From Nageia nagi (Eukaryota > Pinophyta): a stretch of 64,000 bases of DNA. Below the pieces are notes generated by a model that worked only from the letters and a program-made list of their open reading frames with translations, did no database searches and had not been told where the DNA came from. The stretch is from contig JBITNC010000002.1 in assembly GCA_050084985.1 (NCBI GenBank), positions 14,570,001 to 14,634,000 of the forward strand, written 5' to 3'. Shown here in pieces: positions 25,461 through 37,021 of the stretch. Every line of letters begins with the position of its first letter. Position 1 is the first letter of the stretch. The translations under genes were made by a program, and so were the position numbers.

Positions 25461-26500
25461 TGCATCATTCATCTTGTTCTAATGGTATTGGAGATAAACT
25501 TGGTTGCAGTATGGTGATCATTGGAGATCATTATAGTCCTTGAGATTTTGTTTGCATTATGCATCTTGTCGAATAATTTGGGAGATCTTGCATATGTTGT
25601 AAGCATTCTAATAAATATTATAGAATCTAGTTTTACATATGATAATTGCATATACTAAAAAGTCTTTAGAGCCTTTTCAAAAGATACATTTTCTGCATAT
25701 CCTATGATCATTGCATTCCATAAAACTATGTTTACAATATGAATCTTATGAAATAATTTAGAAGCCTTCTCTACGCTTTCACATTTTGCATACATGCCTA
25801 TTAGGGCTTTTACAACCATAACATTTGATGCAAAGTCATTTTCTTATGGTGGAACATGCTGGAAGAATGCTGGCAAAGGATACAAAGTTTGTCTTTACAT
25901 TTGATAGTTTCATATGCTGAAAAGTCTATCAAGCCTTTTCAAAAAACTAATTTTTTACATATTCTACGATCATTACATTCCATGAAACTATCTCTACATG
26001 CATCTTGTTATACAATTCTCAGGCCTTGTGTATTCTTCTACATTTTGCATGCAAACCTAATAAGGCATTCAAAACCATAACATTTGATGCAAAAATAATT
26101 TCAACTACTCTTTGACAGATGTCCATATTTCTTATAGAGCTCTTGTGGTGGTACATGCTAGAAGAATGCTAGAAAAGGTTACAAAGTTTGGCTTTACATC
26201 TAACAATTAAATCTGCTTAAAAGTATCTAAAGCCTTTTCATAAAATACATTTTGTACATATTGTATGATCATTGCATTCCATGAAACTATGATTTCATTA
26301 TGCATCTCATCAAACAATTCAGGAGCCTTTTCTACACTTTCACATTTTGCATATATGCCTATTATAGATTTCACAACCATAACATTTGATGCAAAACCAA
26401 TTTCCCATGGTGGAACATGCTGGAAGAATGTTGGAAAAGGATACATAGTTTGGATTTACATCTAACAATTGGATATGCTTAAAATTCTACAAAGCCTTTT
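25461..26500 (-). pseudogene. PPR motif relics, fragment 4
   Basis: At least two successive worn copies of the same two-PPR stretch can be read on the minus strand. The best is 26207-26446: FASNVMVVKSIIGIYAKCESVEKAPELFDEM, then VSWNAMI.QYVQNVFYEKALDTFKQ. A second lies at about 25640-25880 and a third trace at 25900-26120. A piece of DYW domain (C-x-D-x-H-T-A-T-K-F-IS at 25469-25530) is fused to the left end. Repetition of the same segment suggests local tandem duplication before decay. Confidence 0.82.
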
Positions 26501-27473
26501 TATAAAGCTAATCTTATGCATATCCTGTGATCATTGCATTGCACAAAACTGTGTCTACATCATACATCTTATCAAATAATTTATGTGCCTTCTTTATGCT
26601 TCCATATTTTTTACACATCTTACCATCATTATAGTCCATGAAACTATGTCTGCATCATGGATCTTGGAAATGAAGTTCAAAGCTTCCTCAAGATAGCCTA
26701 CATGACCAAGAAGGTCAATAATACATGTGTAATGATTCATCCTTAGAATAATGCAATAAGAGTCACTCATGCTATTTAAGTATTTATAGCCCTAATCCAC
26801 TAGACCTACATAAATACATTCAAATAGAACACATATAAAGGTTATGATATCAGGGATGGTCCCCAAGCTTTAACAAATCAAAGAACTTATGAGAATCCTT
26901 GTTATAACCATGAATTGCATACCCTCTAATTATTGTAGTCCATGAAATTGTGTTTGCATCATTAATATTGTAAAATAATTCTTGGTCCTTGTGTATTATT
27001 ACATATTTTACATACATGTCTATCAAGGCACTCACAACTATTATGGGAATCATTGCATACTCAAAGGTTCTTCACAACTCTCATAAAAGTTCTAGGTGAG
27101 TCTTTAACAACCTAAATACAATTGCAAAATTTTTACTATTTTGGTAGAGAAGCAAGAAATCACTCATGCTATTTAAGTATTTACATCCCTCATCCACTAT
27201 AACTACATGGCTATATGCAAGTAAAATACATACAAAGGTTATGCTATCAGGGATGATCCCTAAGTGCTTTAGCTTCAACAGATCAATAAGCTTAAGGGAA
27301 TCCTTGCTATAACCATGAATTGGATACCCTCCAAACATTACATTCCATAAAACTATATTTGCATTATGCATATTGTAAAACTTCTTAGGCCTTATATTCT
27401 TCCACATTTTGCATACATGTCTATCAAGGCATTCACAACCACAACATTGGATGCAAAAACATTTTCAACTACT
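26501..27473 (-). pseudogene. PPR motif relics, fragment 5 (chimeric)
   Basis: PPR motifs (27081-27407: LWNVMFGGYPIHGYSKDSL, DSITFVCILLAYSH, VDEGCKYLNSMS) run straight into a DYW-domain stretch (NSKNFAIVFRLLKTH), skipping the E motif. That DYW stretch then breaks near 27050 into another PPR motif (26850-27053: VVSALIDMYVKY, ISWTTIIRGYAIHGYNKDS). A further E-motif copy follows at 26690-26850. The block is a mosaic of pieces of one gene family. Its right edge is taken as the start of an inserted LTR at 27474. Confidence 0.82.
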
Positions 27474-28247
27474 TGTTCATATGTGTTTTGGTACACCTAG
27501 GATTTTGACCTAAATGAATTAAATACACATAAATATTTAGGTATGTTTTATCTAAGCTAAATAAATCAAATAAATATACATGAATAATGGAAAATAATAG
27601 TGTAGTAACAAAATTATGAATTACGTTGATGTCAAGATGTAAAACAAACACACACACTAAAGAGAAAGGAATCAAATGTAGGATAAATACATGTATGTTA
27701 TTACCTATGTCATAATCAAAGATATGCTAGATGAACTTGTCAAAGAGAGTTGAACTTGCTATATGAAACCCATGACCAACTGTAGAAAGAATTCTAGCAT
27801 GGGTGCTAGGCTTAGAGAACTCAACATTGGTGCTCACTTCAATATGGGCATTAGCATTTTGATAGAATGAGGTCCACCAAAAAGGATCGATGATAGCAAA
27901 TATGATGATAAGTTGAACCAAGTATATGATTGTGAATATGGATAATAGGTATTCACTCAAGTGAGAATAAGATTTTAGTCTTAATAGGTAGTATTTAGAA
28001 ACACCCAAGTGTAGGGTACTCACTATCAAGATGTAATCTTGACATGCTTTCCCTAGTTTAGAGATACTTGCATTTATATCAAACATGATATCACCATTTA
28101 ATCCCTTGTATATATGTTGAAGCTATCCCAATGTACTTAACATAAAACTAAGGTAATATATATGATAATAAGGTAAAATATGATTAAATATGTATGTAAA
28201 GTTGCACCTAAGTGGGACCCTACTAAGGGGACCACTTTTAGGTGTCA
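27474..28247 (-). repeat. Putative Tat2 3' LTR
   Basis: Begins TGTTCATATG where PPR similarity stops and ends GGTGTCA. On the minus strand it starts TGACACCTAAAAGTGGTCCCC-like, close to the start of the Tat1 LTR (TGTAGACACCTAAAAATG). A purine tract (AAAGGGAGGGATTTAT on the minus strand, 28248-28264) abuts it, as a PPT should. The left edge is inferred from one side only. The frame at 27727-28086 inside it has no recognised motif. Confidence 0.6.
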
Positions 28248-28264
28248 ATAAATCCCTCCCTTTG

Positions 28265-28762
28265 TAACTAAAATGAAATTAAATCTTGAAATGATATTAT
28301 TATTGCAAAGGAAGTAGAGGTAAAGAGAAAAAAAATTTGATACTTCCCTGGTTTAGCTTTAGAAATATTCAAATCATCAAGGATTGATGATGTATATTGC
28401 CCTATATTTGCTTTGGTTGTGAGATGTAATGGCTTGCATGTAGTAGAATCAACCAAGAGTAAAGAATAAAACCTAAAAAATAAGAGGGACACACTTCCAA
28501 GCATATATGTGATGGTTAAATCATAAAATATGTAGCAATGATAATAAGAGTAAACATCATAACATTTTATCATAAATGATTATAACAATAATAGATCAAA
28601 GATAAAATTAATGTAATATGCATATATTATCTTGAAAACACTAAATACAAAATCTTCAATGCTTCATTCTTAGATGCATACATACAAAATCATGATAAAG
28701 GTGTGTCCACATCATCATGGGGTACATGTCCCATTCATAGATGAAAAACATGCAATCAGAAC
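28265..28762 (-). other. Tat2 3' untranslated region, left piece
   Basis: Non-coding sequence between the Tat2 PPT and the Tat1 insertion. It continues at 55379. The last five bases, AGAAC (28758-28762), are the Tat1 target copy. Confidence 0.6.
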
Positions 28763-29608
28763 TATTGTAGTGAAAATAAAGCTGGAATGTAGAATAACAT
28801 GAAACACAAATTATTCTTAAACTTTCATTGAACCTCAAATTATGTAAAATAGATAAACATGTTATAATTGCAAAATGATATTGATTTTCAATTAAGACTA
28901 CAATTGCCCCTTAGAAGGGACTTTTACAAATGCCATTTGCCAAAATAAGAGTATTAGATCTCCATTGTTTTTGATTTGCTTGCTTCTTTCCTTGATATGA
29001 ACCTGTAAATCCTGCACACATACAAAAGACAATAACATCAAAGCATCTATGTATGACATGAATTCAAATGAAACTAGCATAAAACAATAAAATATATGAG
29101 CTCACAAGATTTTGGCAGCATTACCCTACTTTAAAAATGGGTCAAGATTCTCTCTAATTTGCTTTGTATTAACTTATATTTATAGATTTTGGATGGGATA
29201 TTCAAAGGCTGGAAAGAGGAAGTGAAAAGCCACCGTAGGTCGTAACTGACCCCCTCTATCCACCTCATCTTGGAGAAATGAAATGTTTCAACTTTCCCTC
29301 GCCATTTTGGTTCCTTGTTCGGCTGTTGCAGAGTCACCGGCATTTACCATACGAACGTCGATGACTGGCTCAAAACATCGATGACTGACTTGGGTCACTG
29401 GTGACTGGGTCTTTAACTTTGGGACAATATTAACTGACCACCTAATAGCCAATTTTACCTAAAAAGAGTCATGTGACCACCTGTTTCACATGTACTCGAT
29501 GGGATCTATCCAATAATAGGGTTTTTAAACCTATTTTATAATGTTCCGAAGAGTTATGATTATTTTAACGTTTACTAGTTAAGAAGGGGACATTTTTAGG
29601 TGTCTACA
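28763..29608 (-). repeat. Tat1 3' LTR
   Basis: Partner of 54528-55373, ending GGTGTCTACA. The TATA-like CTATAAATATAA lies on the minus strand near 29172-29183. The outer TG is TA here. On the plus strand, next to it, a pyrimidine run (29609-29626) is the complement of the PPT AAAAAGGGGCAAAA. Confidence 0.95.
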
Positions 29609-29626
29609 TTTTGCCCCTTTTTGAAT
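29609..29626 (-). other. Tat1 polypurine tract
   Basis: Minus-strand AAAAAGGGGCAAAA directly before the 3' LTR (TGTAGACACC), the expected plus-strand priming site. Confidence 0.8.
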
Positions 29627-29865
29627 TATCAACCGAAAAATGCGGTTGATAATTTCAAAAACATAGGATAAGTTTTGACTCAATTTCTTAGATGAATCAA
29701 AATTTTGATAAAATGTGTTTTCATTTTACATTTGATGTAGTTTTGAAAACAAATTTGAATATACTTCAGAAGTGACTATTTTTGGTATGACAATGTGTTG
29801 AGCTTGTGTGACAGTTGCATGACATTTCTGTTATGTCATTCTGCATGTCTAAGCGCACATGTACT

Positions 29866-29890
29866 GTATAAGTCCTCTTTAGTATATAAG
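29866..29890 (+). promoter_or_regulatory. Possible TATA boxes of the antisense PMD gene
   Basis: GTATAAG (29866-29872) and TATATAAG (29883-29890) lie 350-370 bp upstream of the ATG at 30240, between the 3' LTR and the antisense gene. Position fits a promoter for a plus-strand transcript, but AT-rich DNA makes chance matches common. Confidence 0.35.
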
Positions 29891-30239
29891 TTTGATGGTG
29901 TTGTCCTTTGTCCCGACATCACATCTTATCGTATTTTGATTTTCTCGATCAATTCGAGGTTATTTTGAGAAAATTTTAACGTTCCCATGGCTATTCCTAA
30001 ATGCGACATTCTGCTTCCAATCATCGGCATTTAGTTGCAGTCATTGGCATTCATCTTAGAGTCACCGATGTTTAGATACAGTCACCGACGTCCATCTCCA
30101 AGTCACCAGATGTTTAAAAAAGAAAAAAATTTGATTTTTCTTATTCACTACTTTTTATCTGTCACTTTCATTGTCAACTAGCACGAGTTTCCCTTGCAAT
30201 CTCATTGATTTCTAGCTATTGATATTTGCTATATTCACC

Positions 30240-32654
30240 ATGCCTCCACGTAGATGCTCTGCTGGACGTTCTCAACCTATCTGGGAAGAGGTAGGGTTTT
30301 GAAATCACTTTCTTTTCTATTTTTTTTTATAATGTGTAATTTAACTATTTAATCCCAAAATTGAAACCATGAATGACACTTAAAAATGGTTTTGGTTGTT
30401 TTTATATGATGAATTTTGTAAATCCTGCTTCTATTTTTATCTTTTGCAAAATTTTTCATAATTCAGCTTCAGTCGTCGACCTAAGCCAAACGGGTGATAG
30501 AGTCATTGGTGTTTGGAATGTGAATGCTAGCGACTGAGCCTAACCTATTTAAAATGCCAATGTTTCAATATGAAATGCCAATTTTCTCTTCTTTTTTTTT
30601 GAGCTAAACCCTTTTAACATGATACAGGTTCGAGACGTATTTGAGCCTCGAGGTAGATATCCCTCGATTCTATAGGAGGGTAGAGGTCTTCTGGGTCCAG
30701 CCAATTATACCTTTTTCAGATCCATCAGTTTTGGAGTGGGTCCACACATGGGCCGCATTCATTGGGAGTACCCTTTATTGGCTGCATTGTTAGATAGATG
30801 GGATGCAGTGACCTGTACTTTTCATCTTCTGACAGGGGAGATGACTGTCACAGTGGAGGACATACATAGATTATATAGACTCCCCATTCATGGATAGCGA
30901 ATTTTGCCTGTGGTGGACAGGACGGGAGCTTTACTCGCTATTTCTTATTTGTATGGGGCTACTCAGGTTGATACCATTATTTCAGAGATTATTTTAGGTG
31001 GTATCTGATATTACCAGTATTAGCTGGAGGATCAGTAGGGGATGATCCATTTTTCGTATTTGATGGGTTTGGTACAATGTTATGCTCTCCCCGATACTAG
31101 CAGTGGGAGATTTTCATGGTCGTTATTGCCTATTATTGTGGATATGATGTAGCATGGCACAATATATGCTTGGGCACCCACATTATTAGCTTAGATTTAC
31201 AGGGAGCTATTCTTTTATTCATAGGGGCATAGGGCCTCTTTATCAGTTACTATCATGTTGCAAGCATGGGACTATGAGCGTATAGTTGTAGCTCGTCCTC
31301 CAGGGTTACCGATGCCGAGGTTTGATAGTCACTTAGATTATGAAGTGGGCATAGTTAGATGATGAGATGATTTTTATATTTACCCATCGGATGGAGTTCA
31401 TCGAGATGTGAGCTATTACTACCACATGCTTAGTCACTTGATTCCAGATCAGGTGAGATTCAGACCTTACCGCTTGTATCCTATCTAGTGAGAGCTCGTA
31501 GCTGAGCTTACTAGTATTTGGCAGCCACATGTTTTGAGTAGTCATCAAGCCAATTTTTTGGAGAGTACTTTCATTTTGAGTGGGTGCACTGTCAATTCAG
31601 TTTAGTTCAGGATGTACCTGCTCTAGTAGTGCCATATCAACATGAGGGCACTATTTCAACAAAGGGTGTACAACCATTGGTTTATGCAAAGCTAAATCCT
31701 ACTCAGGAGGAGTTATTATTAGAGGATGATACCGAGGAGGATGATGTAGGGGTGTCTGAGGCCTTCAGGACCTAGTGGGATGAGGGAGATGATGTTCTAG
31801 AGGGTAGATTAGAGGGTCAACACATTCATAGGTGCATCGATGTTGATGCAAAGTTAGGTGCAGCAATAGGAGGGAGAGAGGTAGGCAAGGAGCCTATAGG
31901 AGCGAAGGCTGCGAGAGAGGAGGCTACTAGTGAGGAGGTTATGGTGGATGCTCCTAAGGAGTTAGCTCCTAAGGAGGAGGCCACGGGTGTAGGTGAGGAG
32001 GGAGCTACCCTAGAGGTTACGCACGAAGTCGAGGAGGCTCCTGCTACACAAGTTCCTAACATTGACACTTTGCCAGGAGACATTTATGAGTTGAGACACC
32101 AGCTGGCATAGGTCCACTCATGTATGTACAGATACAGGGCTGAGTGAGATAGGTACAGACATGAGAGGGATGAGGCTTGTTCCTCTTTACAGGGATCTCA
32201 AGCTCATCAGTTGGGAGTAGCCTCTACTTTTGAAGGTGGTCCTTTAGTTTTTCGTCATGGCATTTATCAGCAACAAGATTTTTATAGTAGTATAGTATAG
32301 TCATGGCTGATAGGTGTTCCAGCTTTTACTCCAGGGGCTTAGTATCCTATACCTCCAGATAGTTATATACCTATAGATATTTTAGCGTATCAGGCAGGCA
32401 GCAATGCATAGGGCACCGTTGGATCCCCAAGCAGGACTTAGAGATCACGAGGTCTATCTCGCAGGAGTGGTGCACCCTGGGCATCTCCTTTAGGGGCTGT
32501 TGGTTCATCCAAGTTGCATAAAGCTCAGTGTTCGAGTAGTCCTATAGGATCCATAGGCACTACTCCTCTAGGTCAAGGTACCGAAGAGACTAGTAGACAG
32601 TAGAGGCGATCGAGTAGTCCTAGCGGACAAGGTAGTGGTTGGGGTAGTCCTTGA
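30240..32654 (+). pseudogene. Plant mobile domain (PMD) gene, two exons, antisense inside Tat1
   Basis: Exon 1 (30240-30290) reads MPPRRCSAGRSQPIWEE, followed by a GT donor (GTAGGG). A 337-bp intron ends in a pyrimidine run and ACAG (30627). Exon 2 starts 30628 in the same phase with VRDVFEP and continues WEYPLLAALLDRWD, TFHLLTGEMTVTVEDIHRLYRLPIHG, the hallmark of the PMD (aminotransferase-like) family found in MAIN/MAIL1 proteins and in transposons. The first part stays in one frame to about 31560, then one shift. The rest is acidic (31700-32060) and then coiled-coil-like (ELRHQLA..., DRYRHERDEA) to TGA at 32652-32654. The full product would be about 690 residues. About 20 in-frame stops make it a pseudogene. 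It lies opposite to gag-pol, so it must have had its own promoter. Confidence 0.88.
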
Positions 32655-34416
32655 GGATACCCTTTCTCATGATGTTATTCTATATGCTTATGAGGTTATT
32701 GGACCCTTGTATTGTATTGTATGAATCATGATATTATGATGACCTTTTGATGGACTATGATGATGTATATATAGATAGATAGATCTTTAATATTTATGAT
32801 ACTTGTATGATTCTGATGCATGATCTTCATTCTATATATAGATTTATGATAAAATAGGTATGATGTGTTGTTATATAGATCATGATTGTCTTTTAATTAC
32901 TTGATGATGAATAGATGTTAATGATATATGTAATTTTTGAAATGTATGATGAAATATATAATTGTGGAATGTATGATGATGAAATATATAACATATATCA
33001 ACAAATTGGTATTGATGATATTATTAATCTCAAAATTAAGTTAACAATAAGTACGATTATAGTTGCTATAATCAATAAATCCAATTCATAATTTTAATAG
33101 GTTAAGTTATTTAAGGACATATTTTTATTATATTTTTGCGGAATCAGATGCATCATCTTCCGTACTTGGCAATTTTACAATACAAACTTCTTTGACATGA
33201 CAAACTATTGACTTATGGATGTAAATGAACATTAACTTTGTCTTGGTCAGGGGAACAATAAAGAATCATTCCTATCCTTTTCAAAGAAAAGCAATTTTAA
33301 TAATGTTCAAGGGTAATAGATAATAGTAAAAATAGCTTGACATGACACACTAGTGACTTATGGATGTAAATGAACATTAAATTTATCTTGGTTAGGGGAA
33401 CAATAAAGAATCATTTCTATCCTTTCCAAAGAAAAGCAATTTTAATAATGTTCAAAGGTAATGATAATTTCAAAAGGGATGGGTTTAACAAAATGACATA
33501 AATGATTCTAAACACAAATACATTACAAACTATGACAAAAGATTAGGTGATTTTGGATTAATAACCAAGTTATGATAACATCTACCTCATCTTTCTTTAT
33601 CTCAAGATTTAACAACCTAAGATGATATCAAACAATATTGTTATATGTTGATGAAAAATCTACAAACTCCAGTGTGTGTGTAGTGAGATTCATTTCCCTT
33701 CTTAGATCATTCGAGATGAAATATCCTAGAGACATTAATAAGCTAGTCTATCTATATGAAATGTATAGAGGTCCATAGGAAAGAAGGTAGCTAACCAAAA
33801 TGGACATATCGCCACTCGTAAGGTATGCCTCATTTCCAAATAGGTGTCCATAGCCTCGATGAGGATTAACCCCTTGATCCCGCTACAACCTTGCTCTACT
33901 GCTAGTCAGGCGTCTATAGCCCCGGTAGAGGATATTGTAATCACCCAAGAATCATTGATATAATATAGCAATTTTTTTTTCTCTCTTTCTTCTTATTTTT
34001 TTTTTTTTCAAATGATTCTTGGGTTCAGGATGAAGCGAATAATAGGATAGATGCATAACTTTCACTCTTAATGTCTCTTAGAATGATTTCATTCAAATTC
34101 TCTTAGAATTTCTTAATGTTGTAAGTGCTTGGAGTTTATGGATTTCTTTCAAACATAAACTTTATGTTTTTCTATCATCTATGTTATATCATTTCTTTAT
34201 AAAAGAAAAGACAAGGTGAATGTAATGATGACAAGAAGATTATTATAAAATGACCTTTTCACACATTTACACATTTACTGGATAATCACTTTCACAATGA
34301 CATGCAACATATATTCACATCATATGAGGGTAGGGCACCCAATTGCCAAGTAACCTCTAGATGTTTCCATCTAGGTAGATTTTATAATTTTATAATTTTT
34401 ATGTGTTTTATAGTTT
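32655..34416. other. Tat1 non-coding region between PMD gene and ORF3
   Basis: No gene seen. AT-rich with GATA-type short repeats (32755-32790), a direct duplication (33191-33468) and a GC-richer patch near 33830-33930. Confidence 0.55.
33191..33468. repeat. Direct duplication, period about 144 bp
   Basis: TTGACATGACA...GTTCAA at about 33191-33312 recurs at about 33335-33456 with a handful of changes. It sits within the non-coding part of Tat1. Confidence 0.85.
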
Positions 34417-35637
34417 TCAATTTTTTAAGGTTTTATAATTTTTTCTGGGGAATCTATTCATGATGCGTTCAAATTGAGTTTGGACTGCATCAAGATTGAA
34501 TGAGCAATGTGTAGAACTAAACAAAAAACTAAAATCCAATACCACTTGATTATGATAGATTTCTGGAATACAATAATCTAAGTGTTCGGATGTTATGGTT
34601 TGAGTGATAGAAATGATTCGTTCTCGATATTTTAAATTCAGGTGATGAGTACAATCAACAATTATTTTGGGCTTTTCTATAGGCCACAGAAGATAGAAAT
34701 ATATCATTAAATCATATTCTGAGCTAGGAGCACACCATAGCTCAAATGCGTTGATACAAATAATAACTTGATATCCATTTATTTTGACATCCCAACCGTA
34801 AGATTCGCGTGCATCATAGAATGTCAAGGCCATTTTCTGTTGTATTTCAAGAGGCATGGAAAAGATATTTGAATACAAAAGAGTAGGGACATTACGAATA
34901 ACTTTCATAAAGATATCTTTGTCATACATACTTTCGAAGCTTGAAAGATAACTTCCATTATTCCACACTTTATGTTCGTTTGACAATTTTTTGATGATCT
35001 CGTTTCTAACCCTTATTTGATTCATTGTTGGAAGTTCGGCAATACGACAAGCTTACCTTTCTTCCAACTTTTGTTTCCACATTGTGCGTCGCATTTGCAT
35101 GCGAGAAAATTTGTGAATTTGCCTATAGTATTGTTGTGACGTTCTAGGAGGAAAAGCCACAAAAGTATTTGAAAAATCATAAATCACCCTTTTATGAGGT
35201 AAATAATGTAAAATTTCATCCATCTATTCTAGGCTTTTGGTTAATTGTTTAACGTGTTTTTGCCTTGCTAAAAGGAGTGAGTACTCAGTTAATTGACAAT
35301 TTATAATGATTCTCGGTATTCCATAAGGCCATTGTAGGTAGAAAACCATTATTCCTTGTGATATTCTTTCCATATGGGTGAAATATATTTGTGGATCTAA
35401 AATAATGCTTACTTCGTATCCACAAAAAGTGACTTCCCAATCATTATTTCTACCACAAAACATATGATATGTTCTTTCATATTGTTCATCAATAGTCAAT
35501 TGTAAATAATTTAAGAGATTAAGATCAAATCCATGTTTTAAATATGTCAATGCTAAATCACCTAGATATCTTGGTGGTGGAAATTGTACTTATGGTGGCA
35601 TTATGCTACCGTCAGCAGATTCCTTTGCCAGATTCAT
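34417..35637 (-). pseudogene. Unrecognised ORF downstream of Tat1 pol, with a duplicated domain
   Basis: A single minus-strand frame of 407 codons runs from ATG (35635-35637) to the stop at 34417, broken only by three stops (TAA 35587-35589, TAG 35224-35226, TAA 35053-35055). It contains two copies of one pattern: W-[DE]-V...GY-[QE]-V, then 32 residues after the W the string FYLxWPxxxPxII, a Cys 15 residues after the F, and VxxDFS 39-40 residues further. First copy: W at codon 67, FYLQWP 99-104, C 114, DFS 154-156. Second copy: W 282, FYLLWP 314-319, C 329, DFS 368-370. No signal peptide or clear membrane span. I do not recognise the family. It is on the pol strand, about 110 bp after the integrase end, so it could be a third Tat ORF or a captured gene. 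Confidence 0.75.
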
Positions 35638-35744
35638 CCTTTTTGTTTTAATCATTAACACTTGACAAATATCAATACTTTTATTTATTTATTAATTTAA
35701 TAATAAAATAAAAATGAAAGAAAACTAATGTACACATATTTTTT

Positions 35745-36870
35745 TTTTATGTATGGAAAGGTCAAAGATGCATGATATTTATAGGTTCACACTCTTCATT
35801 TCCTTCTAAGTTTGATAGATGATAAGTTCCTCTACCGAATTTTTTCTTAATGATATATGGTCCTAACCAATTCAGAGCAAACTTATCTCTAAGCTATCAT
35901 TCTATTCATGAAGTTTGTTGATTTTCTTTTAAAACTAAATCACCTATTTTGAACTCACGAATTAAAGCCCTTTTATCAAAAGCTCATTTTATCCTCTTCT
36001 GATAAACATGCATATGTTCTAAAGCATTAATACATTTTTCATCTAAAAGTAACAACTGATCTAAGTGATTCTATCTTGCTTCTTCATCAAAATTTTACCC
36101 ACTTAGATTTACTCTAAGGGATGGTATCTCAAGTTCTATGGGTAAGATGGCTTCTATTCCATATACTAAAGAGAATGGTGTTGCCCCAATAGGGGTGCAT
36201 ACACTGGTACGATAAGCCCATAAGGCCTTCAATATTTGCATATGCCAATCTCTATGAGAATCATTTACTATTTTTTCTAAGATGTTCTGAATAGTTTTAT
36301 TAGTAGCCTCTGCCTTTTCCATTGCCTTGTGGATAATACGGAGTGAAAAAACTTTATTTAATGTTATACTTATCACATACTTGTTTTACATCCTTATTTT
36401 TAAAATTCTTTCCATTATCCATAATTAATTGGTTCGGTATACCAAATCTACATATAATATAGTTTTCTATAAATTCCATAATTCTTTAACCAATGGTGGA
36501 AGTCATAGGAATAGCCTCTACCCATTTAGTAAAATATTCAGTTGCTGTGATGATGAACTTGTGTCCACCAGGAGACGTAGGTGTAATTTGTCCTATTAAG
36601 TCTAATGCCCATTTAGAGAATGGCCAAAGTGATTGTGTAGGATGTAGTTCTTGAGATGGTTGTGAAAATAAATGAGCATATTGTTGACATTTAAAACATT
36701 TTTTAACATATTCATAACAATCCTTTTCCATAGTAGGCCAATAATACCCCATTCGAATTAATCGTTTTACAATCACAACATCGTTAAAATGTCCTCCACA
36801 TGTTCCATCATGGGCAGAGGATATAGCTTTTTTAATATCATTACATTCAAGAAATTTGAGTAAAATATCA
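35745..36870 (-). pseudogene. Tat1 integrase
   Basis: Minus strand. The HHCC finger begins near 36830 (HDGTCGGHFN) and continues at 36486-36776 (GYYWPTMEKDCYEYVKKCFKCQ), followed by the first core Asp region (WALDLIG) and KFIITATEYFTKWVEAIP. The second core half is at 36095-36376 (KAEATNKTIQNILEK, ALWAYRTS, TPFSLVYG). The C-terminal module with GDLVLKEN and a GPY-type LGPYIIKKKFGRGTYHLSNL runs to about 35745. Several stops and shifts occur (near 36380 and 36480). No chromodomain, as usual for Tat. Confidence 0.92.
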
Positions 36871-37021
36871 TTGAAATTTCATCGATGCAAGATTTCCCCT
36901 ATCAAACAATATTTAGTTGCTTTGATTTTAAATGCTCATCATGATGATTTATTAAGGTTTGCGGGAAGAGTCCCAAATTTTAAAAAATCTATCAATTCCT
37001 TGTACCAATTATCTTTATCAG

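Noticed and set aside
27727-28573. Frames of 119 and 101 codons as candidate genes
   Set aside because: They lie in the putative Tat2 LTR and its 3' region, start with non-standard or arbitrary codons and show no motif.
34417-35637. Envelope gene or ordinary RNase H as identity for the unknown ORF
   Set aside because: There is no signal peptide or clear transmembrane anchor, and no acidic catalytic pattern. Both RNase H domains are accounted for elsewhere.
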